DNA of 64,000 bases, taken from the NCBI GenBank assembly GCA_031841125.1, contig CM063110.1:16301626-16365625 (forward strand), read 5' to 3'. The notes under the pieces were generated by a model that saw nothing but the letters and a program-made list of their open reading frames with translations, was not told the origin of the DNA and searched no databases. Source of the DNA: Acanthococcus lagerstroemiae. Taxonomy: Eukaryota > Arthropoda > Insecta > Hemiptera > Eriococcidae. A program made the translations under genes and the position numbers. Positions 43,637-52,739 of the stretch are shown one piece after another; positions within the stretch are counted from its first letter, which is position 1; every line of letters begins with the position of its first letter.

Positions 43637-43896
43637 AGATCGGTACAGCGTTTACCACTCTAACAGACCCAGAAAAACGAAAACAGTATGATCGCCTGGG
43701 TTCCGATAAAGGACCAAAAAATAAGCCATATAAGTCACACGAGTCATATAAGCCACAGGAGCAATATAAGCCACAGGAGCAATATAAGCCACAGGAGCAA
43801 TATAAGCCACAGGAGCAACAAAGCCAAAGAGCACAAAAGCCACAGAGTCAAATAAGCCCAGGCAAAACCATCAGGAGCCACATAAGCCATATATAG
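43637..43896 (+). CDS. J-protein gene, exon 5 (end of J domain and YKPQEQ repeat)
   Basis: The acceptor TTATTGTTTCAG is followed by EIGTAFTTLTDPEKRKQYDR and LGSDKG, which completes helix IV of the J domain in the phase left by exon 4. It then encodes KPYKSHESYKPQEQ with the six-residue unit YKPQEQ in four tandem copies and a Q/S-rich tail, stopping at TAG 43894-43896. DNAJB12/14 family members normally continue with a membrane segment and DUF1977; neither is seen. The 10.4-kb intron before this exon contains several inserted elements. A soluble, truncated J protein is inferred. Confidence 0.8.
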
Positions 43897-44040
43897 CCAC
43901 AAAGCCATATTAAAGCCCAGGCCATTTTATAGCCACATTAGCCATATTATGAGCCACATAAGCCATATTATGAGCCAATATTTTTTTCATGAGACCATAA
44001 TTCCATTGATGAGCCATATAATCCATTATGAGCCAATAAT
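43735..44040 (+). repeat. Tandem 18-base repeat running from coding into 3' sequence
   Basis: The unit CAATATAAGCCACAGGAG occurs four times in frame within exon 5. It decays after about 43,815 into looser AGCCACATAAGCCATATTAT-type units that continue past the stop codon to about 44,040. The array probably expanded across the original stop or created the present one. Confidence 0.75.
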
Positions 44041-44099
44041 TTTTCTCTGACTGACTTATTATTTGGAGGTACGTTGTTACATGGAGATTACTTCAGTCT

Positions 44100-44517
44100 A
44101 TGAAAACCCAAAAAGAAACGCTTTCGCTATTCCGTTTTATGATGAAGCTTCATGAAGAGTTAGTTGGAAAATACGATTTTCTTAAGGCCGTGGTTCTACA
44201 TACCACAAATCTTTTCGAAGAAGAAATATAACGACAGCAAAATACTAAAGAAAATTATTAAAGGGCTTACTAAAATTGACTCTTTCCTTCATACCGAGAC
44301 ACGACTGCATCGAATGCCCAATTACCTCGGTACAATGAGCCTAGATGGCACAGGTATGCCGGTTTACGTCGATGAATTGAGCTTGAGTCATGCAGCAATG
44401 CTGAAAGAGTGTTCTAGTTTTTCCGAGTATGTTTCTGAGGGCTTAAGTAATTTTTTTCGACAGGCGGTAAAAAATAAAAATAGCCGACCGTCACTCAGTT
44501 ATTTCGAGAAACGGTAG
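44100..44517 (+). pseudogene. Unrecognised open frame with one frameshift
   Basis: From ATG at about 44,100 a frame reads MKTQKETLSLFRFMMKLHEE and on to TTNLFEEEI before a stop near 44,230. In the next frame an open stretch continues KILKKIIKGLTKIDSFLH, then MPNYLGTMSLDGTGMPVYVD, to 44517. Both halves look protein-like and meet at one point, suggesting a single broken frame or a missed intron. No family was recognised. It lies between the J-protein stop and the BAF-like exon. Confidence 0.35.
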
Positions 44518-44729
44518 GAACTATCATATTATTTCAACAAAACGTAGGTACTGCTTACTTGATTGGAAAGTAAGTAAACCACGCGGCAGTTCTTAGTCTG
44601 CAGTCGATCTAACAATTGAGAAGAAAGCGAAGGCGGTTCCCATTGCGCATACTTGGTTCACATTACCCTGTGAATGACATTCCTGACCAAAGTTAGAGAG
44701 GCTACAATTATTATTGGCTTTACTTTCAG

Positions 44730-44880
44730 AAATCAATCGTGAAGTGAGTAAGAAATCGTTCCGGTCTGCAAAATATGAAGAAAATATCTGCGAACTTATG
44801 GGGAACAAGTCGGTAGAACAAGTACCGGGTGTGGGACCAAAGACCGCCGCTGAACTGCGCAAAGTCAATATTACAAAGGT
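44730..44880 (+). CDS. BAF-like gene, first visible exon
   Basis: Acceptor GGCTTTACTTTCAG, then INREVSKKSFRSAKYEENIC, ELMGNKSVEQVPGVGPKTAA, ELRKVNITK and a donor AAAG/GTGAGT. It aligns with barrier-to-autointegration factor: MGEKSV followed by a helix-hairpin-helix of the pattern G-V-G-x-K-x-A-x-x-L. BAF binds double-stranded DNA and tethers chromatin to the nuclear envelope. The exon starts two bases into a codon, so a further 5' coding exon with the start is expected but was not found. A hAT MITE begins 16 bases after this exon. Confidence 0.75.
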
Positions 44881-44895
44881 GAGTACATACGAGCA

Positions 44896-45160
44896 GTGGC
44901 GTAGCCAAGGGAGGCGAAGGGGGCGAATGCCTCCCCAAGGCATTTGAAATTGAATGTATAATATGCCAGAATGAGCAATTTTTCGACTTTAAAACACGTT
45001 TTTCCAAAAAAATTTCGCTCGAGCAGTAATTTTACCTTCATTTTCATAAAATAGTCCTCTAATATCGGCGATTTTTAAAAAATGTCTCGATTTTCGACTT
45101 TTTCTCTTTTGAAAATCTTACTGTGCCTCCCCCTTGGGAAAAATCCTGGCTACGCCACTG
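44896..45160. mobile_element. hAT-type MITE in the BAF-like intron
   Basis: The ends CAGTGGCGTAGCC and GGCTACGCCACTG are perfect inverted repeats. The flanks CATACGAG and CGTACGAG differ by one base, consistent with an aged 8-base duplication. The interior (ATAGTCCTCTAATATCGGCG) is shared with 11581-11734. Confidence 0.85.
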
Positions 45161-45315
45161 CGTACGAGAATACATAATGATGAACTCCGAGCGAAAGGTT
45201 TTGAAGAAGAAAAATCGCATACCTTACCATACACACCAAGATGGTAAAGGAAGCAATTCCATTCGTGGGAGTGCCCCACTCGCCTCTAGTTCATGCTGCA
45301 AAAACTTCGTTTTTA

Positions 45316-45570
45316 TATGGACGCTATTCAGCGTAAAGGATCCAACCAGCAAAATCAGTTTTTTGAGAACACGTGATCGAAATTCAAGAGCCACGTAGAA
45401 ACTATATGACATGGCGTTTACTGATGAGCTTTTTTCAACGTGAGTACACATTTTTGAATTGGGGGTCCAAAATTTTGAAAAATTCTACTTTTTACGCTCT
45501 TTCCAACGATACTAATAACTCATTTGTTTACAAATGTTGGTTGGTTCCCTTACGCTGAATAGCGTCCATA
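45316..45570 (+). mobile_element. MITE, GGACGCT family, copy 2
   Basis: TATGGACGCTATTCAGCGTA at the left is the inverse of TACGCTGAATAGCGTCCATA at the right. Sequence inside, including AACTCATTTGTTTACAAATG, matches the inverted copy at 4955-5191. TATA at both flanks suggests a TA target. Confidence 0.85.
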
Positions 45571-45801
45571 TACCGTCTTCTGGGGTAATATCGGACGCTG
45601 GTGGTAATATCGGCCAGTCATGACTTGTTTACTGATAACGATACTGGCGCTCCGACCACAAGTCATGAGTAGCCGATATATTACCTCTGATGTCTGATAT
45701 TACCCCAGTTGACTCTACTGATAACGATACTAGCGCTCCTACAACAGGTCATAGGTGGCCAATATTACCACCAGCGTGCCATAGTACCCCAGTTGACGGT
45801 A
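45571..45801. mobile_element. MITE with TACCGTC ends and internal duplication
   Basis: The left end TACCGTCTTCTGGGGTAATA pairs with the right end (inverse TACCGTCAACTGGGGTACTA), and similarity extends about 50 bases through GCTGGTGGTAATAT. Inside, an 80-85 base unit (TACTGATAACGATACT...CCCCAGTTGAC) occurs twice in tandem. It directly abuts the preceding MITE. Confidence 0.7.
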
Positions 45802-45902
45802 AAATAATGTCCTTTCCGCTCTTGTTGTGTAATACTGTTTCCTTGTTTTGCTTTTTATAGCTCTGTGTCTAGATCACAGAATATTTCTGATCTTCTTTGC
45901 AG

Positions 45903-46061
45903 GCCCATGAGTTGTACAGAATGTTTTTGAGATCAAGAATAGATTTCCCATGTTTCATGAAAAGCGTAATGCCATGGTTAGTACGAAATGAGCGTTTTTT
46001 ACGCATGACTATAGAATATTTTGAAGAATATTACGACAGATATCTGGACCGGATTTATTGA
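45903..46061 (+). CDS. BAF-like gene, last exon
   Basis: Acceptor GATCTTCTTTGCAG, then AHELYRMFLRSRIDFPCFMK, SVMPWLVRNERFLRMTIEYF and EEYYDRYLDRIY, stop TGA at 46059-46061. Joined in phase 0 to the exon at 44730, it gives about 102 residues, slightly longer than the 89 of typical BAF. The position of AHELYRMFL corresponds to the conserved AYVVLGQFL of BAF. Divergence is high, so this is a paralog or a fast-evolving copy. Confidence 0.7.
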   Translation, partial: AHELYRMFLRSRIDFPCFMKSVMPWLVRNERFLRMTIEYFEEYYDRYLDRIY

Positions 46062-46135
46062 CCAAATATACCGGCCCGTTTGTTTACCTGTTCGAGCACC
46101 TGCTCTTGTTCATTTTTATATTTTTTATTCTACTG

Positions 46136-46141
46136 AATAAA
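46136..46141 (+). terminator. Poly(A) signal of the BAF-like gene
   Basis: AATAAA 75 bases after the stop codon, followed by T-rich sequence. Confidence 0.55.
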
Positions 46142-46459
46142 TATACGTTTTATTTTTTATTTTCTTCCTCTTGAATTTCTGTTTCCTGAGGTGCTAAGGC
46201 ATAGAACCATTAAGAGCCACTCGAGAACTCTTGAGACGGTTGATGGATCTGACGTCCTCGGCGTAAAAAGACTAAAAAAGAGCTGAATATCCGATATCCG
46301 ATGTGAGAGCTAACATCTGCAGTGATGTTCAATATGGGAAGATACGATCTATAACCAAGAGCCAGGAGCTAAACGGAATCACGAACATTTGCGTGGCTGA
46401 GTAATGTGAAGAAGAGTTAAGTCAGCTCCAGAAGAGCTAAAATAGCTGTCTAAGATTCA

Positions 46460-46790
46460 TGAGCCGATCACATGCTTCTTGATCAGTGCCAGTCGCGCCG
46501 TCTTCCATGTACTTGGAAATGCTCCTTCCTGCAACGCGCGACCGAATACGTTGGTCAGGAGGGACAGGTCTGCTCGGTGGAACTACTTCCCAGACGACGT
46601 TGGGAATCATGTGCGGACCAGGCGCCTTCCTCTTCTTCGTCCTGATCCGGCCGATCGCGCTGTCCACTTCTTCTACGCTAAGCAGAGGGAAATCCCCTCA
46701 CACCTCGACGGATGCCGCCGTTAGCGGGGGGCGCTGGGGGAACCGTTCTTAAACTACCTGTTGCAGCTCCCCCGGCTCCATTCGGAGGAC
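46460..46790 (-). mobile_element. R1 LINE fragment
   Basis: On the minus strand it encodes SAIGRIRTKKRKAPGPHMIP and NVVWEVV and flanking sequence homologous to 18,770-19,035 of R1. Frameshifted. A short separate piece follows. Confidence 0.8.
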
Positions 46791-46984
46791 TGTCTATAAT
46801 TACACAGATTCTTGTAGATCCGACGCCGTTGGAGGGCCGAGGTTCCCGTTACAGGGTCTGTACCCTCCGACTGGTGGCTGCACCGTCAGTGTTAGAGAAA
46901 ATAGCCCCTAGCCTGTCCTCCCAAAGAATAGGACCGCGTAAGTCAGATTAGTGATGACAAGTTGCTGTAAATTTTTCTAAGCAA

Positions 46985-47115
46985 CGCATTCAGTGACTCT
47001 GTAGCCATACCTCTGGGACATGGCATGCAACACTTTTATCGATGCATATGGGAAGATGAACATTAATATCATTTGTTATGCTGACAACACCTTGTTCATT
47101 TGTAAATGGCTAGTC
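46985..47115 (+). mobile_element. LINE reverse-transcriptase remnant
   Basis: Frame reads NMACNTFIDAYGKMNINIIC, then YADNTLFICKW, a catalytic box with the second aspartate replaced by asparagine. An R1-type origin is likely, but from a different element than the 17.5-kb copy. Confidence 0.5.
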
Positions 47116-48688
47116 CCTCAAAGTTACGTTCAGATTAGGTTTGGCTCCTTTTGGCGGGGCCAGGAGCGGTAGAAATATGGCATCCACCCCCTTGGCTCTT
47201 ATTTATTCAAAATTCGAAATTCAGAACTCAGAATATGTTTTTAAAAAAGTAAAAAAAAGGGCAAGTTAGGTTCCCATTTCGATATACATAGGGCCCAACC
47301 CTTGAGCAGTGACTTTCCTTTCCATTTTTACAAACTTAGGATTATCCACACTTTTACAGATTCCCGGTATAGGTTAAAAATTGACTGCTTACACTTTCTG
47401 TGAAATTAGTATCATAAAAATCAACTCTGTCGTGCACTTTTGAATTTTGTATCCGAAGAAACCTATTACGCAGTTGATTTTATGCTCTACTGAAAATGGA
47501 TGGCCGATGCAATATGAAGTTTAAAATGGAACGAAAACTTTTGTTAATGCGGTATTCGATCTCAGTAGTTCATTTTCATTTTATGCAATTTATTGTGGCA
47601 TAGAATTGCATCAGGCAACTGGTTCATCTCTACGGGGAGAGAGTAAAAATAATGAAGACAGCTATTCAGGGAACAAGTTTTCCAATATATCGAAAGTTTC
47701 CTCTTTGTTGGGTGCAACTGTAGTCAATACATAGTAGTCGACAAGTTTCCAGGTTCAGAAACGTACCGATAGGGTGGAGCTCACCCCTGTAGGAAATTCT
47801 TTATTCAGCAGTTGGGAAAACTTTACCATTTCAGTCAGGCGGAGTTGGAAAATTTCGGTAGAGTTGGGAAAATCTAACAAGTCAAACATTTTTTTAAACT
47901 TTCATACTGGGCGAATAATCCCGAACATTCGAGATAAGCGAAGAAAGATCGACACGTTTCGAGCAGCAGAATAGAAGTTCGATAATGAAAGCAATAAGGA
48001 GTTTCGCCGATAACGTCGGGGTATATTAAGGCGGTTATATGCGATAAATTGTGCGATTTCTAGCGATTTAGCTACTGTTTTCGTGCGTTTGTGTTAGTGT
48101 GACATTAAAAGTTCTTTTTATGTGTTTTTGTGCGTTTTTCGGTGCGAATTACGTTACAATATGTGAGAATTTTGATTTGAATCACTTGCGATTCCCCCCC
48201 CCCCAATGAAAAACTCTTTGGTACGTCCCTGTCCAGGTGAGGGTTTGATGATTATGATCATACTGAAAACACTAGTAGAGAAAACCAATTTAGCAATACA
48301 ACCTCCTCCCCTTTTTTGATGTTACTGAAAATAATTTTGCATTGAGTAGCACTCCTCCTGGTTATAACCCCTGATGGCGACTTCTGCGGCCCACAAAATC
48401 CCCATAGCTTCTGCTGATCAACACGTTTCCCGGTTACGGCTTCTTGGTGGTGCCACAGGGGTGAAAATAGCAGAATAGCACATAATACGATATCGAGGAC
48501 CAGTCCAGCGGCCCATAGGAAACCCAGATTACGATATCACTGAGTATCGTTCTTACCGATTAGAAATTCTGTATGTTGGGGTACCCAATGGGACCGTAAA
48601 GGTGGGGGTGACAGACAAAACTACATCGAAATGGAATTGGGTTCTGTGGACATGATTTTTCTATTCACGTAGTATATTTGGGACTAAT
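47116..48688. other. No gene recognised
   Basis: A roughly 55-codon open frame at about 48,487-48,656 (NPDYDITEYRSYRLEILYVG and on) is the only protein-like stretch; no splice context or family was found. A C run lies at 48,197-48,206. Confidence 0.35.
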
Positions 48689-48855
48689 AATTGGACGCTG
48701 TTAAACAAAACACAACCAAGCCCCAAAAAAGCAAATGACGGAGTACAGTCAACATCCTTTCATTCTTATGACGCCTGATCACTTTTACCGGAGCAGCGTA
48801 CTTTGTTATTTGATTTTTTGACGCTTGTTTGCCTTTCGTTTAATAGCGTCCAATT
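48689..48855. mobile_element. MITE, GGACGCT family, copy 3 (short)
   Basis: AATTGGACGCTGTTAAAC and GTTTAATAGCGTCCAATT form the ends. The outer bases match the other two copies, but the 167-base interior differs. AAT flanks both sides. Confidence 0.65.
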
Positions 48856-51129
48856 AATGAAGTAGGTGCACGTTTCCAAAATTAAAAAACTTTTTTATGC
48901 GAAGTGAAGCAAGAAAAGAATAGCGCGACGCCATTTAATGGTAATATAGTGTCGCCTATAGGGGAATAAAGTACCTACAGTGCTTCCAGTGGAGTATCTC
49001 ATGAGGAATATCTTTGTACCTTGACCCAGCAGGGCTCACAGTTTTCAAGAAAATACGAAAAATTCAAAATTTGTGAATTATAACCCTTCTGTATGCTCTC
49101 CATCATCAATTTTTCCGATGCGTCACTACTGGAATTGAAGAGGAGAGTCCACTGAACATAAGGGCGAAAGGAATCATTTTGTTCACAATGTGCAGAGTTT
49201 GGCCCTTTTCTGGTTAATAACGAACAGACTATAAGAGAGGCCGTATGTTAAGCTTTACGAACATTGATGGAGATTGGGGGTAGATCCTCCTGTCCACGAA
49301 TAGATTTCAGGATGTTCTGAAAGCGCATGAAGAACAACGGTCGGTAATTTCGGTATGGGCTTATTCATATCCCAAACTAATTTCAATTCGTGCAGTAAAC
49401 CATTCAAAGAAAAAACCGCGCTCCGACTGATTCAGCCCTCCTCCCCCAATATTTCCAATAAGTCGACGCCTATGCCAATGAGCCAGTACCATAAGAAGAT
49501 AGAGCCATTTAAAATTCGAGAAAGCCACATCACGCGTATGTGACGTCGCATATTTGAAAAATCCTTTCGTCGCAAATAAGTGACATTGGTGTTCAAGGTT
49601 ATAAGAAGGATCTCGGTTTCATCCAAGAGGCCGGTCTCAGGGAAATCATCTACTCCGCCTTTCCTTTCACTGGTCGCTTTCCGAGTTAGAAAATTTTTCA
49701 TTGGTATATATCGTCAAATTTGAGTTGTCTCTTTTCCAGTTCAATTTTCACTTCGATAACACTACTGAACAACTATTTTGCACAATGCATTTCGACAGGT
49801 GATTCTGAGGTACTTTTTAACGCTCAACACGATACTGCGACCCATTTTTCTCTATCACGTCATAGTTCGGAGTTCTGAACGACTGAAATTCGTTTCCATT
49901 TTGTTTTTGCAGTGGAATATGCGGTACAGGCTGACTGATATTATCAGTGTTATCAGACCACTATACAGAAAACAAACAGACGGAATACACACCACTACAC
50001 ACATCCTCAGCACACAACAACACGAATCAGTGTGACCACATTCAGTTCCTAAACCTCTTTTTGAACACATTTAGTTGAATTTTTGATAGTTTTTGATCAG
50101 AAAAACTAGACGTGATAGAGGAAAACGGCCGACGGCACTGTATTCAGCGTTGAAAAGTACTCAAGAATCACCTCTTTAAATGCGTTGTGCAAACAAAAAA
50201 ATTCATTTTGTTCAGTAGTGTAATCAAAGTTTATACACAGAGAGTTCATTCATGTTCAAGGGTAAACAGAGCACCTGACCTGAGTTTGTTTCAGTGTTGC
50301 CAGAGTTTGAAATCAAAAGTGCCGTTTTTGATGTTTCTAAAAGCCGTATCGCTGCTAAAATCAGCCGTGCAACTGGTAGCAACCTGTGGCGCTTCGAAGG
50401 CCAAAGGATTTCTCGTCCAACTTTAGGAAGAACCCTATGACGTATTTCATTGCTTTTACTCTGGAACGCCTTTAATTTGTAAGATTACACGATTACAGGA
50501 TTTTAGTTCAGCCTAGCGTCTAATATCAGGACGTGATTTTAATGTATTAGAGTATCTTATCCCAGGAAAAATGCCCTGGAGTACACATTTTAAAGATCTG
50601 TTTCTAGAATATTGGACAGTTGATATTGTCAAAAAATAGGTAATCATCGCATATAAAAAATGAAGTCGTATATCGTAAGGGAAAAATGTAATTTTGAGCG
50701 ATTTTATCAAAACTGCATAAACCAAAAGCCGTATGTTTATCTCCGGTTCTGCGTCGGGTAGTTCTCAATTATCATATTTATAAAACAACAAGCGGACAGA
50801 ACTTCCATGGAAAGATAAGCACCATGCAGTTGAGATAAGTGCGCTGAATTTAAATGTCTCATCGACGTTTCGACCTTCGACTGTACAAGTCAGAATTACG
50901 TATGCAGTATGTACTACGAGTATGAGTGAACAAGGTTCATATCAATAACTGTTTTAAATACACGTAGTCGCCAAATTCATTCGTCCTTGGCTACCCGTTA
51001 CTTTTTGCAACGTAATAAGAAATTGAATGTACCTAACTGGTGCAAAAAACTTGTTCTTCGAGTTACGAGTATTGGCAGCTCGACGGCTGCATATTTTTTG
51101 TGAAGTTTGTGAAAAGTACTGTTATTTTT
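48856..51129. other. No gene recognised
   Basis: Only short open frames without recognisable motifs. AT-rich intergenic sequence. Confidence 0.35.
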
Positions 51130-51560
51130 GATATTCCCATTCCGTTCCTTGGTTATTCTTCAGTGTCGTTCACAGCTCGATCGCTATTAAGTATTTTGTG
51201 ACGTTTGTGATATCTTATTTCGGAAATACTGAACCTTCCTTGGTTCATTCTACGCCATTGGCTTCTTGGAAGTAAGTTGGTAGTAAGAATTCTGCACTTC
51301 CTTGTTGAAAGTATCACTTTCTGGTGGTATAATTAAGATGATAATATACACAGTTTACTAATAATGGTGAATTGGTAGATGCGCTCAAGATGGTATTAAT
51401 TTGTATGTTGCGTATACCTACATACCTACTGAGCAATGATGAAAGAAGACATATGTTGGCGTTCAGAATAACTAAACTTAGATTTTCTTATGTCTCCTGT
51501 AAGGTGCGTCAGACACAATGAAGGAAGAATTCTCTCGGCTGGCCACTATCAGTGACTGCG
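51130..51560 (+). repeat. Duplicated host block, unit 2
   Basis: Aligns with 21,900-22,070 and 22,380-22,560: CCATTCCGTTCCTTGG, GTGACGTTTGTGATAT, CCTTGGTTCATTCTAC, and further on AACTTAGATTTTCTTATG and CCTGTAAGGTGCGTCAGACA. The MITE and the hairpin element of unit 1 are missing here. The matching coiled-coil exon is much further on (63.1 kb), so this unit has been expanded by later insertions. Confidence 0.6.
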
Positions 51561-51589
51561 TGTCGAGGGCGAAAATGTTGCTAGCAGAT

Positions 51590-52205
51590 TCCACGCCATT
51601 AGTCCCGCTGAAAATATTATGGTGTTTATGAGGAAAACCCAGTTTTTAGAAAAAATCCTAGAAAATTATTGGAATGAGTTATCTTTGAGATTGCAGATAC
51701 ACAAGATATTACTCATCAGCCTCACTGTAATACTTTCTTGGAAACTATGCCCCTTTACACTGCTGCACATTAACTCTAAAAGGGTCTATAAAGGGGGTAT
51801 TCCCTGCAGTCTTTTTTTTGCAAGCAATGGTTGGGAAGTGTTAGCCACAACGTTGATTACTAGAAAATACGGGATATCGATTGAGGCATTTGAGGTATGA
51901 TGCTAGAAAGCATGACTTTCTCAAGGTAGTCTTACCAGTCGAAAAAAGAAGTCATGCTACATATTGTTCAACGTGCTCCTTCATTTCCTGTGTGGTTGTT
52001 TCAACGATGGTATATACTAATGATAAATAGAACTGGATATTGCACCAACCCAGCGACAAGGCATCTCCCAGCGTGCCCAGTTAGGGGGGAAGACGGGTAG
52101 CGAGGCCACGCCCTTAGTCCTACCGAAAATAGATTTTACTTAGCGCTTACGGGGAAAAACTGATTTTTAAAACATACTAGAAAATTATTGGAACGAGTTA
52201 TATAT
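51590..52205 (+). repeat. Diverged direct repeat pair
   Basis: 51,590-51,685 (CACGCCATTAGTCCCGCTGA ... GAAAATTATTGGAATGAGTT) is repeated at 52,110-52,205 (CACGCCCTTAGTCCTACCGA ... GAAAATTATTGGAACGAGTT). A 93-codon open frame starts at 51619 in the first copy; it is not open in the second. No family recognised. Confidence 0.5.
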
Positions 52206-52214
52206 CGTCGGTGG

Positions 52215-52340
52215 CGGGTTTGACACCTCGTATGTGACATTTTTGGCCAAAACCACTTATTGGTATTGTTGTGATCTCGTATGTGCATGGATTTCTAAAC
52301 CTAACTCCAAATACCTCGTATGTGTAAGTAATAAGAAAAA
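52215..52340 (+). repeat. CTCGTATGTG motif, three copies
   Basis: CTCGTATGTG occurs three times at about 50-base spacing (around 52,226, 52,273 and 52,316). Function unknown. Confidence 0.5.
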
Positions 52341-52739
52341 CAAATAATACCTAACGTGATTAGTTAATTGCCGGTCGTTTATTTTGTGTTCATCAATAAA
52401 ATGTGATTTTTTTCAATTAATTGCCGGTATGAATGCAGTTACTTTTCGTTAATGTTAACCCTTAAATGGCACGCATCGGCGAAATTTGCCGATGTCCTGT
52501 TTTTACACACACCATGCGTGTATAAATGGCGGTATATACACCAATGCGAGGGAGTTTAAGTGGCTTATTCCTTGCAAGTTACAAATGCAGTAGGATCTAA
52601 CCTTTTAATGTTAATTGTACGATGTTTGAAAATTTATGAGTGGGGAGAATTCGAGTCTTTTTTAGATTAAAAATTTTTTAAACGTATTTTCATCTCTGTA
52701 ATTGTTTGTATAGTGTATTTTGTTTCCAATGAGCCTTGT

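Noticed and set aside
43652..43843. Minus-strand frame with repeated APVAYI
   Set aside because: It is the antisense of the YKPQEQ coding repeat.
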